Assembly: GCA_002405445.1 (NCBI GenBank)
Contig: DHLV01000061.1
Span: 1 to 10,958, forward strand
Length of the DNA: 10,958 bases
DNA from: Flammeovirgaceae bacterium UBA4659
GTDB taxonomy: Bacteria > Bacteroidota > Bacteroidia > Cytophagales > Cyclobacteriaceae
Direction: 5' to 3'
This document shows, piece by piece, positions 1 through 5,653 of the stretch; position 1 is the stretch's first letter; the number at the start of each line of letters is the position of its first letter. Position numbers and translations under genes: made by a program. The notes under the pieces are model-generated. The model did no database searches. It saw only the letters and a list, made by a program, of their open reading frames with translations, and was not told where the DNA came from.

Positions 1-992
1 CCGGTGCTTTCCCAAGAAAACCCGCCAAGGTCTTCATCTAAATCTTTCGCCAATTGCCGATTTGCTTTTGTTTCCAGATGGACGGCAAACAATTTAGAAT
101 TCGTATAAAAATTGGAAACCGTATCATTCAAGTTAGTGGTGTACAAGAGTTCTTTCGAATCGGGCGACCAGTCATCAAATGAATCTCCACTCGCGTTGGT
201 CACAACAGGTACAATTTTTCTTGAAGCAATGTCAACCACCGAGATGTCGGATTTTACAAATGAATTAATAAGCGGGTCGGGCTGGTGGCTGAAGGCGATT
301 TTAGTTCCATCGGGTGAAACGGAAAAACCGGTGACGGTAAACTTGCCTTCAGTAATGCGCTTCGCTTTTGGCCATTCGATGCACCCGGCTTTCACTTTCA
401 GTGAGTCCACTGTTTCATAGCACGGTCTTTCCGTTGGATCTTGCATGTCAGGCTTGAAATCGAGTTGCCACAAATGTGAAAGCGTGAACTCTTTGTCGTC
501 TGCTTCAAAAGCGCCATATCTCTTTTCTCTTTCCTTTTTAGCTTTATCGTCTTTCTCGGCCTTTACAAACACAAGCCGTTTCCCATCGGGATGCCATTCA
601 TAAAATGCAATGCCCTCCTCTTCACGTGTAATGGCACGGGCCTCTCCGCCATTGACCCTCAAAACATAAATTTGATTTTTGTTGCCACGGTCGGAAAGAA
701 ACGCGAGCCACTGGCCATCGGGCGAGAATAAAGGACCCGTGCTGCTGTTTTTTGGATTATGGGTGAGTTGAAAGGGTTTGCCTCCTTCACGATACATCCA
801 GATTTCGGTATCGTACCGGTTGTCGCTCCAATCGGTGGTTTGCACGGTATAGGCCACTGTTTTCCCATCAGGCGAAAGCTGTACATTACCTACGTTGCGC
901 AATGAAATTACTTCTTCAATGCTCGGCACGTGTTGACCCCGTGCGAGCATGAATGTTAGCAAACAAATAACGATTGACGCGCTTATTTTCAT
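1..992 (-). CDS. S9-family secreted peptidase (prolyl oligopeptidase/DPP type), N-terminal part, cut by the left edge
   Basis: The frame is open from an ATG at 992-990 (minus strand) to the left edge, giving 330 codons. It begins with a signal peptide: MKIS, a hydrophobic stretch, then a likely cut near ARG-Q about residue 19. The mature part opens with a PSIEEVISLRNVG segment typical of S9 peptidases. PD40/WD40-like beta-propeller repeats follow, with SPDGK, SPDGQW, HPDGK, SPDGT and SPDSK turns spaced along the chain. Family members are periplasmic or secreted serine peptidases that cleave short peptides; the propeller gates a C-terminal alpha/beta-hydrolase domain. That catalytic domain lies beyond the edge, so activity cannot be judged here. 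A charged KAEKDDKAKKEREKR insert sits between propeller blades, a common feature of Bacteroidota members. The gene diverges from the gene at 1152, with 159 bases between them. The S9 assignment is firm; the subfamily is not determined. Confidence 0.88.
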   Translation of the reverse strand, partial: MKISASIVICLLTFMLARGQHVPSIEEVISLRNVGNVQLSPDGKTVAYTVQTTDWSDNRYDTEIWMYREGGKPFQLTHNPKNSSTGPLFSPDGQWLAFLSDRGNKNQIYVLRVNGGEARAITREEEGIAFYEWHPDGKRLVFVKAEKDDKAKKEREKRYGAFEADDKEFTLSHLWQLDFKPDMQDPTERPCYETVDSLKVKAGCIEWPKAKRITEGKFTVTGFSVSPDGTKIAFSHQPDPLINSFVKSDISVVDIASRKIVPVVTNASGDSFDDWSPDSKELLYTTNLNDTVSNFYTNSKLFAVHLETKANRQLAKDLDEDLGGFSWEST

Positions 993-1095
993 GGCTTCGG
1001 AATGATTGGTGCAATAACAAAGCAACAAAATTTTCTGTGTTGTGTGCCCTTTATTTTACGACTGGCCAAAGAAATGGTGCCAGCGGAGATGCATA

Positions 1096-1126
1096 TTTCG
1101 CAAGGGTAATTTTCACCTTATATTTG
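1096..1126 (+). promoter_or_regulatory. Bacteroidota-type promoter for the IF2_N/arfB genes
   Basis: TATATTTG at 1119-1126 matches the Bacteroidota -7 consensus TAnnTTTG exactly. TTTCG at 1096-1100 lies at about the right distance for the -33 TTTG element, although it is an imperfect match. The start codon follows 25 bases downstream, at 1152. Everything else between 993 and 1151 is A+T-rich divergent intergenic sequence. I could not identify a convincing promoter for the minus-strand peptidase in it. Confidence 0.45.
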
Positions 1127-1151
1127 TGGGAAATCTTGAATTATCATTTTT

Positions 1152-1850
1152 ATGCGACTAGCGCAGTTGGCCAGAAAACTATCCGTAAAGCAAACTGAGG
1201 TGGTGGCCTTTTTGGCAAATCAAAATATTAGCATAGCCGATCACTCCAATGCCCGTGTTGACGAGGAACACATGCGGTTAGTAATTCAAAACTTTGCGCC
1301 TCATTTGATGGAGGAGGTTTTTGCACAAGAGGCAGAAGAACAAGCCGCCCCCGAACAGGTTGTTGAAAACGCATTGGAAGAAACACCTGAGCAAGAAGTT
1401 GAAGTGGTAGCCGAGCCAGGGCAAGAAGTGACGGAGTTGTCAGATGCTCGTGCACCCGAGTTGATCAAAGCTCCAAAAGTAGAATTGCAAGGATTGAAAG
1501 TGTTGGGCAAAATTGAGTTACCGGAGCCCAAGAAAAAAGAAGCAACTGAGCAAAAGATAGAGAACCGCCCCGCCCGAGAACGGAGAGAGAAAAGATCCTT
1601 TGAACGAAGGGAAAAACATAACCCCATTGCGCTGCAGCGCGAACGTGAAGAACGCGAGGCGGAACAAAAGCGGCAGGAGAAACTAAAAGCCGAAAAAGAA
1701 CTAAAGACCAAGCGCTACCTCAACAAAGTAAAACCACAAACAGCTAAGCCTGTGAAGTTGGTAAAAGAAGAAGTTGAGGAGATGCGATTTGAAGAAGAAC
1801 CTCAACCCAAGAGCCTGCTGGGCCGTTTTTGGAAATGGCTGCGCACGTAA
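1152..1850 (+). CDS. Stand-alone IF-2 N-terminal-domain-like protein with a long charged tail
   Basis: The product is 232 residues. Residues 1-45 (MRLAQLARKLSVKQTEVVAFL onward) have the helix pattern of the IF2_N domain: RLAQLARKL, a VKQTEVVAFL helix, then a DEEHMRLV helix. This is the small domain at the start of bacterial IF-2. Residues ~55-105 are Glu- and Pro-rich. A short LKVLGKIELPEPKKK segment near 114-128 resembles linker repeats I recall from Bacteroidota IF-2. Residues ~135-205 are Lys/Arg/Glu-rich and probably form a single long charged helix or a disordered region. The chain ends in an aromatic-basic LLGRFWKWLRT. No GTPase domain is present, so it is not an initiation factor. It may bind the ribosome or nucleic acid, but function is unknown. 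Its 3' end overlaps the arfB start, suggesting coupled translation. The start is the first ATG after the predicted promoter. Confidence 0.75.
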   Translation: MRLAQLARKLSVKQTEVVAFLANQNISIADHSNARVDEEHMRLVIQNFAPHLMEEVFAQEAEEQAAPEQVVENALEETPEQEVEVVAEPGQEVTELSDARAPELIKAPKVELQGLKVLGKIELPEPKKKEATEQKIENRPARERREKRSFERREKHNPIALQREREEREAEQKRQEKLKAEKELKTKRYLNKVKPQTAKPVKLVKEEVEEMRFEEEPQPKSLLGRFWKWLRT

Positions 1851-2266
1851 ACCCAACGGCAAGAAAAGTAACGGCTTCGTTGGTGAACAGCGAGTTGTTG
1901 TTTTCCACCTCGCGCAGCAGCGGGCCGGGTGGCCAAAACGTCAACAAAGTCAATTCAAAAGTTACGTTGCGTTGGCCCCTCGCCAATTCTACAATTCTTA
2001 CAGAAGAAGAAAAAGAACTGTTGCTTCGCAAACTTGCCTCGCGGCTAACAACAGAAGGCGAATTGATGATTATTTCGCAACAGAGTCGTTCGCAACAACA
2101 GAACAAAGAGTTGGCCATTGAAAAGCTAGATGCGTTGCTGACCAAAGCATTTGCCAAGAAGAAAGTGCGCAAGGCAACCAAACCCTCAAAGGCAGCAGTA
2201 CAAAACCGAATCGAAAAAAAGAAACGCCATTCTGAAAAGAAGAAGATGCGCAGAGTAGATGATTGA
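1835..2266 (+). CDS. arfB: Alternative ribosome-rescue factor ArfB (peptidyl-tRNA hydrolase, YaeJ family)
   Basis: The product is 143 residues from ATG 1835. It carries the class-I release-factor signature SSGPGGQNVNKV, with the catalytic GGQ at residues 32-34, followed by SKVTLRW as in the family. There is no stop-codon recognition domain. The C-terminus from about residue 100 is very basic (KKKVRKATK to KKKMRR), as in ArfB, where such a tail enters the empty mRNA channel of stalled ribosomes. The enzyme then hydrolyses the peptidyl-tRNA and frees the ribosome. Length matches the ArfB norm of about 140. The chosen ATG overlaps the upstream gene by 16 bases. A TTG at 1829 would add two residues, while TTG 1880 or GTG 1883 would remove the overlap and still keep the whole domain. 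The stop is TGA. Confidence 0.92.
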   Translation: MAAHVNPTARKVTASLVNSELLFSTSRSSGPGGQNVNKVNSKVTLRWPLANSTILTEEEKELLLRKLASRLTTEGELMIISQQSRSQQQNKELAIEKLDALLTKAFAKKKVRKATKPSKAAVQNRIEKKKRHSEKKKMRRVDD

Positions 2267-2308
2267 ACTTTGGGCCAGCGTACGCAGTTGAATACACAAC
2301 CACAATAA

Positions 2309-2797
2309 ATGACGACACTACAAATTTGCCTGCCGCAGTAGGATGCGCTCAACAGTTGCGAGCGCAAAACGCTGGAATCGATCAGCGATGAAAACTTTTA
2401 CAGTCCCATTGTGCCCAATGGCAACTCACCCTCGTGGCTGATGGGGCATTTGGCAGAATCGGATGATGCCCTGCTCGAGTTATTGGGTATCGGGCCACGG
2501 TTATTCCCCGAACTCACCACGATTTATCACCATAGCCGCGGTGCGAACCAATCGGGGCACCTCAGCAACGCAGCGTTAGTCGAGCGCTTCAACGCTATTT
2601 CGGCAGTGCTTAACTAGGCATTTGCCAACTGGAACGAGAGTGATTGGCTCAGTAGGCACACCGCAGTGAGCGATGCAGATTTTCAAAGAGAGCTCCACCG
2701 CAATTAGCCGAACGTAATGTTGAGCCGTGTTTCACACAAGGCCTCGCACCTGGGGCAACTGGCACTTCTTAAATTGGGACAAAAAAGCCTGAAATGA
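2309..2797 (+). pseudogene. DinB-superfamily protein gene interrupted by three in-frame TAG codons
   Basis: From ATG 2309 a single frame runs 163 codons to TGA 2795-2797 with no frameshift, broken by TAG at 2339, 2615 and 2705. Reading through gives a typical DinB four-helix protein of about 160 residues: SWLMGHLAESDDALLELLG early, a GPRLFPEL segment, and VSHKASHLGQLALLK near the end. The three histidines expected to bind metal are all kept (about residues 47, 143 and 147, the last two as HxxxH). DinB-like proteins are metal-dependent enzymes, including bacillithiol- or mycothiol-type thiol transferases; the substrate here is unknown. The longest uninterrupted piece, 2342-2614, lacks the HxxxH helix and is unlikely to work. 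FeoB and RNase R in the same window end in TAG, so TAG acts as an ordinary stop. Recent inactivation is the simplest reading. The gene sits 42 bases after arfB and before feoA. Confidence 0.75.
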
Positions 2798-2801
2798 ATC
2801 A

Positions 2802-2831
2802 TTGTTTTGCACCCGGTGCGGCTCTATATTG
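2802..2831 (+). promoter_or_regulatory. Possible feoAB promoter
   Basis: TTG at 2802-2804 and TATATTG at 2825-2831 are 20 bases apart, close to the Bacteroidota -33 TTG / -7 TAnnTTTG arrangement. The -7 match is imperfect at its end (TATATTGC). The feoA start codon is 27 bases downstream. A perfect short palindrome, GCACC-C-GGTGC (2809-2819), lies between the two elements, where a repressor could act. This is a prediction from pattern only. Confidence 0.35.
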
Positions 2832-2836
2832 CGCTG

Positions 2837-2853
2837 TTTAAAATCAGTCTAAA
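2837..2853 (+). promoter_or_regulatory. Imperfect palindrome before feoA, candidate metal-regulator operator
   Basis: TTTAAAATCAGTCTAAA is a 17-base imperfect inverted repeat: 12 of the 16 non-central positions obey symmetry. It ends 5 bases before the feoA ATG, around the likely transcription start. Ferrous iron uptake genes are commonly repressed by Fur or DtxR-family regulators that bind A+T-rich palindromes of about this size. The assignment to a regulator is inference; no regulator gene is in the window. Confidence 0.3.
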
Positions 2854-2858
2854 TAAGG

Positions 2859-3083
2859 ATGGCCAAAAGCGTGGCAGAAATGAAACCTGGTGAGACGGCT
2901 GTGATTGCCCATTTTAACGATGAGCAGATTGCGGTAAAGTTGATGGAAATGGGTTTTCTGCCGGGCACCGCGGTGCGGTTCAATTTTGCTGCTCCCTTTG
3001 GAGACCCCGTTTGCGTGACGGTTTCAGATTACGACTTGTCGCTGCGGATTGACGAAGCCTCCACCATTTCAATCATCGACTAA
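2859..3083 (+). CDS. feoA: Ferrous iron transport protein FeoA
   Basis: This is a 74-residue cytoplasmic SH3-like protein of usual FeoA length. The family pattern is clear: MKPGETAVIAHF near the start, VKLMEMGFLPGTAVRF in the middle (the L-x-x-MG-x-x-PG core), then GDPVCVTVSDYDLSLR and the closing EASTISI strand. FeoA is thought to bind FeoB and modulate its iron transport. The stop TAA and the feoB ATG share one base (TAATG at 3081-3085), so the two are translationally coupled. ATG 2859 is the only sensible start and has an AAGG just upstream. A candidate promoter and two palindromes precede it. Confidence 0.95.
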   Translation: MAKSVAEMKPGETAVIAHFNDEQIAVKLMEMGFLPGTAVRFNFAAPFGDPVCVTVSDYDLSLRIDEASTISIID

Positions 3084-5197
3084 TGGCGAACGGCAAGCGA
3101 CTGAAGATAGCGCTGGTGGGAAAACCCAATTCGGGTAAGTCATCGTTGTTTAACCAGCTCACAGGCCTCAATCAAAAAATAGGAAATTTTCCGGGCGTTA
3201 CCGTTGACAAGCGGACGGGATTTTGTAGCCTGGATGAAAATACACAAGGCGAAATCATTGACCTGCCCGGCATTTACAGTTTGTATCCGCGCACGCTGGA
3301 CGAAAAAATTGTCACTGAAATCTTTACCGACCGCCAGCACAAACTTTATCCCGACAAGGTAGTACTGATTGCCGATGCCACCAACCTCAAAAACAGTCTG
3401 CTGTTGTTAACGCAGTTGATGGATTTAAAAGTACCCACAGTACTGGCTTTGAACATGATGGATTTGGCGGCAAAGTCGGGGATGAGCCTGGATGTTAAAA
3501 AGCTGGCGTTGGAGTTGGGCATACCGGTGGTGATGATCAATGCACGCCTGGGGCACGGCATCGGTGATTTGAAGAGAGAAATGCTGCGTGGGGTACAACC
3601 TTCTTCTAAGTCGGTATTCACCATTGAGGAGTCCATCCAACCGGTGGTGCGCACAACGCGCAGTCACTTTTCGTTGGCGACTGATTACGAGGCATATCAA
3701 TACCTGCAACAGCCGGACAATCTGGTTTTTTTGAAGCCGGAAGACCGCGACTGGATCAAAGCTACTGCCAAACAACACAGCTTTTTTGCCCACAAATTTC
3801 AAGGTGCCGAAACGGTAACAAGGTATGGTTTCATTCAAGAGTTGCTCAACAAAGTGGTGCTGCGAAAGTCTACGCGTGAGTGGAAAAAAGTCTCGTACGG
3901 CATCGATCAAGTACTCACGCACAAGGTGTGGGGCTACCTGATATTTTTTGTAGTACTGTTCCTCATTTTCCAGGCAATCTTTGCGTGGGCGCAAATACCG
4001 ATGGATTTTATTGATACTTCTTTTGCGCGTTTGAGCAACTGGCTGGCAAAGGAGTTGCCCGAGGGGCCGTTTTTCGAAATGATTTCGCTGGGCATCGCAC
4101 CCGGTATTGGCGGTATCGTCATCTTCATTCCGCAAATCGCAATTTTGTTTGCGTTTATCGCCATTTTGGAAGAAACCGGTTACATGGCGCGTGTCGTTTT
4201 TATGATGGATAAAATCATGCGCAAGTTTGGGCTCAATGGTAAAAGTGTTGTGCCACTCATGTCGGGGTGGGCATGTGCCATTCCCGCCATCATGGCCACA
4301 CGCACCATCGACAATTGGAAAGATCGCCTGATTACCATCTTTGTCACGCCCTTTATGAGTTGCTCTGCGCGATTGCCAGTGTTCACCATTTTGGTCGCAC
4401 TGATCATTCCCGATACAAAACTGTTTGGTTTCTTCACCTACCAGGGGTTGGTATTGATGGGCCTATACCTGCTTGGATTTTCAGCGGCCATCCTTTCAGC
4501 GTGGGCCATGAAGTTCATAATCAAAACCACCGAGCGCAGTTACCTGATGATGGAGTTGCCCACCTACCGTATGCCCAAGTGGAGCAACGTGGGTTACACC
4601 ATTGTAGAAAAAACAAAAGCGTTTGTGTTTGAGGCAGGCAAAGTGATTTTGGCTATCTCGGTTATTCTTTGGGTGCTGGCCAGCTACGGCCCCGTTGACG
4701 AAATGAACGCAGCCAAGCGACTGATGCGCGAAGACGGTGAAAAAAAGGGGTTGAGCGAAGAGCAGATACAAGACAACATTGCGGCTTACAAGCTAGAGCA
4801 CTCTTATGCCGGCAAGCTGGGTAAAACCATTGAGCCACTGATCAAACCGTTGGGGTACGATTGGAAAATCGGCATTGCACTGGTGACTTCGTTTGCTGCG
4901 CGCGAGGTTTTTGTGGGAACCATCGCCACCATCTACAGCATTGGCAGCGCAGAAGACCAACCCACCATCAAACAGCGCCTGAAAAAGGAGATAGACCCCA
5001 CCACAGGCAAGCCCCGCTACACACCGGCTGTCGGTCTGTCGCTACTGGTGTTCTACACTTTCGCCATGCAATGCGCCAGCACACTGGCCATTGTGAAGCG
5101 CGAAACAAAAGGGTGGAAATGGCCTTTGATTCAATTGGCATATATGACGGGCCTGGCGTATTTATCTGCCTTCGTCATTTACCAAACGATGGGTTAG
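3083..5197 (+). CDS. feoB: Ferrous iron transporter FeoB
   Basis: FeoB (704 residues) is an inner-membrane Fe2+ uptake protein with an N-terminal G domain. The nucleotide motifs are present: G1 GKPNSGKSS (13-21), G2 region GNFPGVTVDK (34-43, Thr40), G3 DLPG (60-63), G4 NMMD (124-127) and a G5-like NARLGHGI near 155. A helical linker follows to about residue 280. The membrane domain begins with VWGYLIFFVVLFLIF and carries both gate motifs with their conserved cysteines: GWACAIPAIMATRT (Cys398) and MSCSARLPV (Cys427). The closing segment, MQCASTLAIVKRETKGWKW, is typical. A charged, soluble stretch near 550-590 lies between membrane segments. Length is within the usual 650-780. There is no feoC nearby, as is usual outside gamma-proteobacteria. 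It is coupled to feoA. The stop codon is TAG, which matters for interpreting the DinB frame upstream. Confidence 0.97.
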   Translation: MANGKRLKIALVGKPNSGKSSLFNQLTGLNQKIGNFPGVTVDKRTGFCSLDENTQGEIIDLPGIYSLYPRTLDEKIVTEIFTDRQHKLYPDKVVLIADATNLKNSLLLLTQLMDLKVPTVLALNMMDLAAKSGMSLDVKKLALELGIPVVMINARLGHGIGDLKREMLRGVQPSSKSVFTIEESIQPVVRTTRSHFSLATDYEAYQYLQQPDNLVFLKPEDRDWIKATAKQHSFFAHKFQGAETVTRYGFIQELLNKVVLRKSTREWKKVSYGIDQVLTHKVWGYLIFFVVLFLIFQAIFAWAQIPMDFIDTSFARLSNWLAKELPEGPFFEMISLGIAPGIGGIVIFIPQIAILFAFIAILEETGYMARVVFMMDKIMRKFGLNGKSVVPLMSGWACAIPAIMATRTIDNWKDRLITIFVTPFMSCSARLPVFTILVALIIPDTKLFGFFTYQGLVLMGLYLLGFSAAILSAWAMKFIIKTTERSYLMMELPTYRMPKWSNVGYTIVEKTKAFVFEAGKVILAISVILWVLASYGPVDEMNAAKRLMREDGEKKGLSEEQIQDNIAAYKLEHSYAGKLGKTIEPLIKPLGYDWKIGIALVTSFAAREVFVGTIATIYSIGSAEDQPTIKQRLKKEIDPTTGKPRYTPAVGLSLLVFYTFAMQCASTLAIVKRETKGWKWPLIQLAYMTGLAYLSAFVIYQTMG

Positions 5198-5210
5198 GTA
5201 ACCTTTGCGT

Positions 5211-5240
5211 AATATCTTGGCCGATATTTTGCTTTTTCAT
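5211..5240 (+). terminator. Weak hairpin plus T-rich tract after feoB
   Basis: AATATC (5211-5216) and GATATT (5223-5228) can pair around a TTGGCC loop, and TTTTGCTTTTTCATTTT follows. The stem is only six A+T-rich pairs, so termination would be inefficient. It may separate feoAB from the next operon, or there may be read-through. Confidence 0.25.
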
Positions 5241-5254
5241 TTTCAAGATTACCC

Positions 5255-5262
5255 TATCTTTA
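5255..5262 (+). promoter_or_regulatory. Possible -7 element for the TerB/cyclophilin operon
   Basis: TATCTTTA resembles the Bacteroidota -7 box TAnnTTTG in seven of eight positions. It stands 19 bases before ATG 5282. The nearest upstream TTG (5229-5231) is 23 bases away, slightly longer than usual, so the -33 part is uncertain. Confidence 0.3.
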
Positions 5263-5281
5263 GCCAACTTTAATCTAATCT

Positions 5282-5653
5282 ATGAAAGACTACCAGTTAG
5301 GGCTGTTGTACTTAGCCCACCTCCTCATGAGTGCCGATGGCGTCATTGACGAAAAAGAAACAACTGCGCTCCAGCGCGTCAAGTCACGGGAAGGGATCAG
5401 CGATGAGTTGTTCCTCGAATTTAAGGAAAACATAAAGTCGTTGCGGGAAAAAGAAATTTACCACCGGGGCATTGAAATGCTCAACCGCTGTTCTGATTCC
5501 GATAAGCTGAAGGCATTCGTTCACATGTATAAAATGCAGGAGGTAGACGGCACAGTGCACATCAAAGAAGTAAGGCTGCTGCTATATTCAGTAAAGATGA
5601 CGTCTATTGAGTTCAACGATGTTGTAGCACAAGCAAAGGTTACGGTTTATTAA
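5282..5653 (+). CDS. TerB-like (DjlA N-terminal-type) helical protein
   Basis: This is a 123-residue, all-helical protein with no signal peptide, so probably cytoplasmic. Residues 8-30 (LLYLAHLLMSADGVIDEKETTAL) match the opening of TerB-type domains: a hydrophobic helix, then the acidic ADGVIDEKE loop with Asp19, Asp23 and Glu26. A second similar loop, EVDGTVHIKE (87-96), supplies Asp89 and Glu96, giving the two-fold acidic layout seen in the family. TerB domains were named from tellurite-resistance operons and are also found in DjlA, but no other ter genes are here, so tellurite resistance should not be inferred. Some members bind divalent metal, and these acidic loops would allow that. The stop overlaps the next gene as TAATG. 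The exact role is unknown. Confidence 0.72.
   Translation: MKDYQLGLLYLAHLLMSADGVIDEKETTALQRVKSREGISDELFLEFKENIKSLREKEIYHRGIEMLNRCSDSDKLKAFVHMYKMQEVDGTVHIKEVRLLLYSVKMTSIEFNDVVAQAKVTVY

Noticed and set aside
974..1198. Small plus-strand frame in the divergent intergenic region
   Set aside because: It overlaps the signal-peptide end of the S9 peptidase and the start of the IF2_N-like gene, with no recognisable features and a predicted promoter inside it.
1301..1711. Minus-strand Ser/Cys-rich frame opposite the charged tail of the IF2_N-like protein
   Set aside because: It is the mirror of Glu/Lys/Arg codons on the plus strand; Ser/Cys/Phe runs are the expected artefact.
1744..2367. Minus-strand open frame of 207 codons across arfB
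   Set aside because: Composition is Ser/Phe/Cys-rich with no domain, and it is antisense to a clear GGQ protein.
2309..2797. Genome-wide TAG reassignment (for example pyrrolysine-type decoding)
   Set aside because: feoB and rnr in this window end at TAG at their normal family lengths, so TAG is used as a stop; no supporting tRNA or synthetase gene is here.
3425..4135. Long minus-strand open frame inside feoB (236 codons)
   Set aside because: It lies wholly antisense to a certain FeoB frame and has no recognisable domain; the openness comes from feoB codon use.
4861..5349. Plus-strand 162-codon frame over the feoB 3' end
   Set aside because: It is His/Arg/Cys-rich, out of frame with FeoB and overlaps both FeoB and the TerB-like gene; a shadow frame.
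5282..5653. Tellurite-resistance operon
   Set aside because: Only a TerB-like domain is present; no terA, terC, terD, terE or terZ relatives lie nearby.
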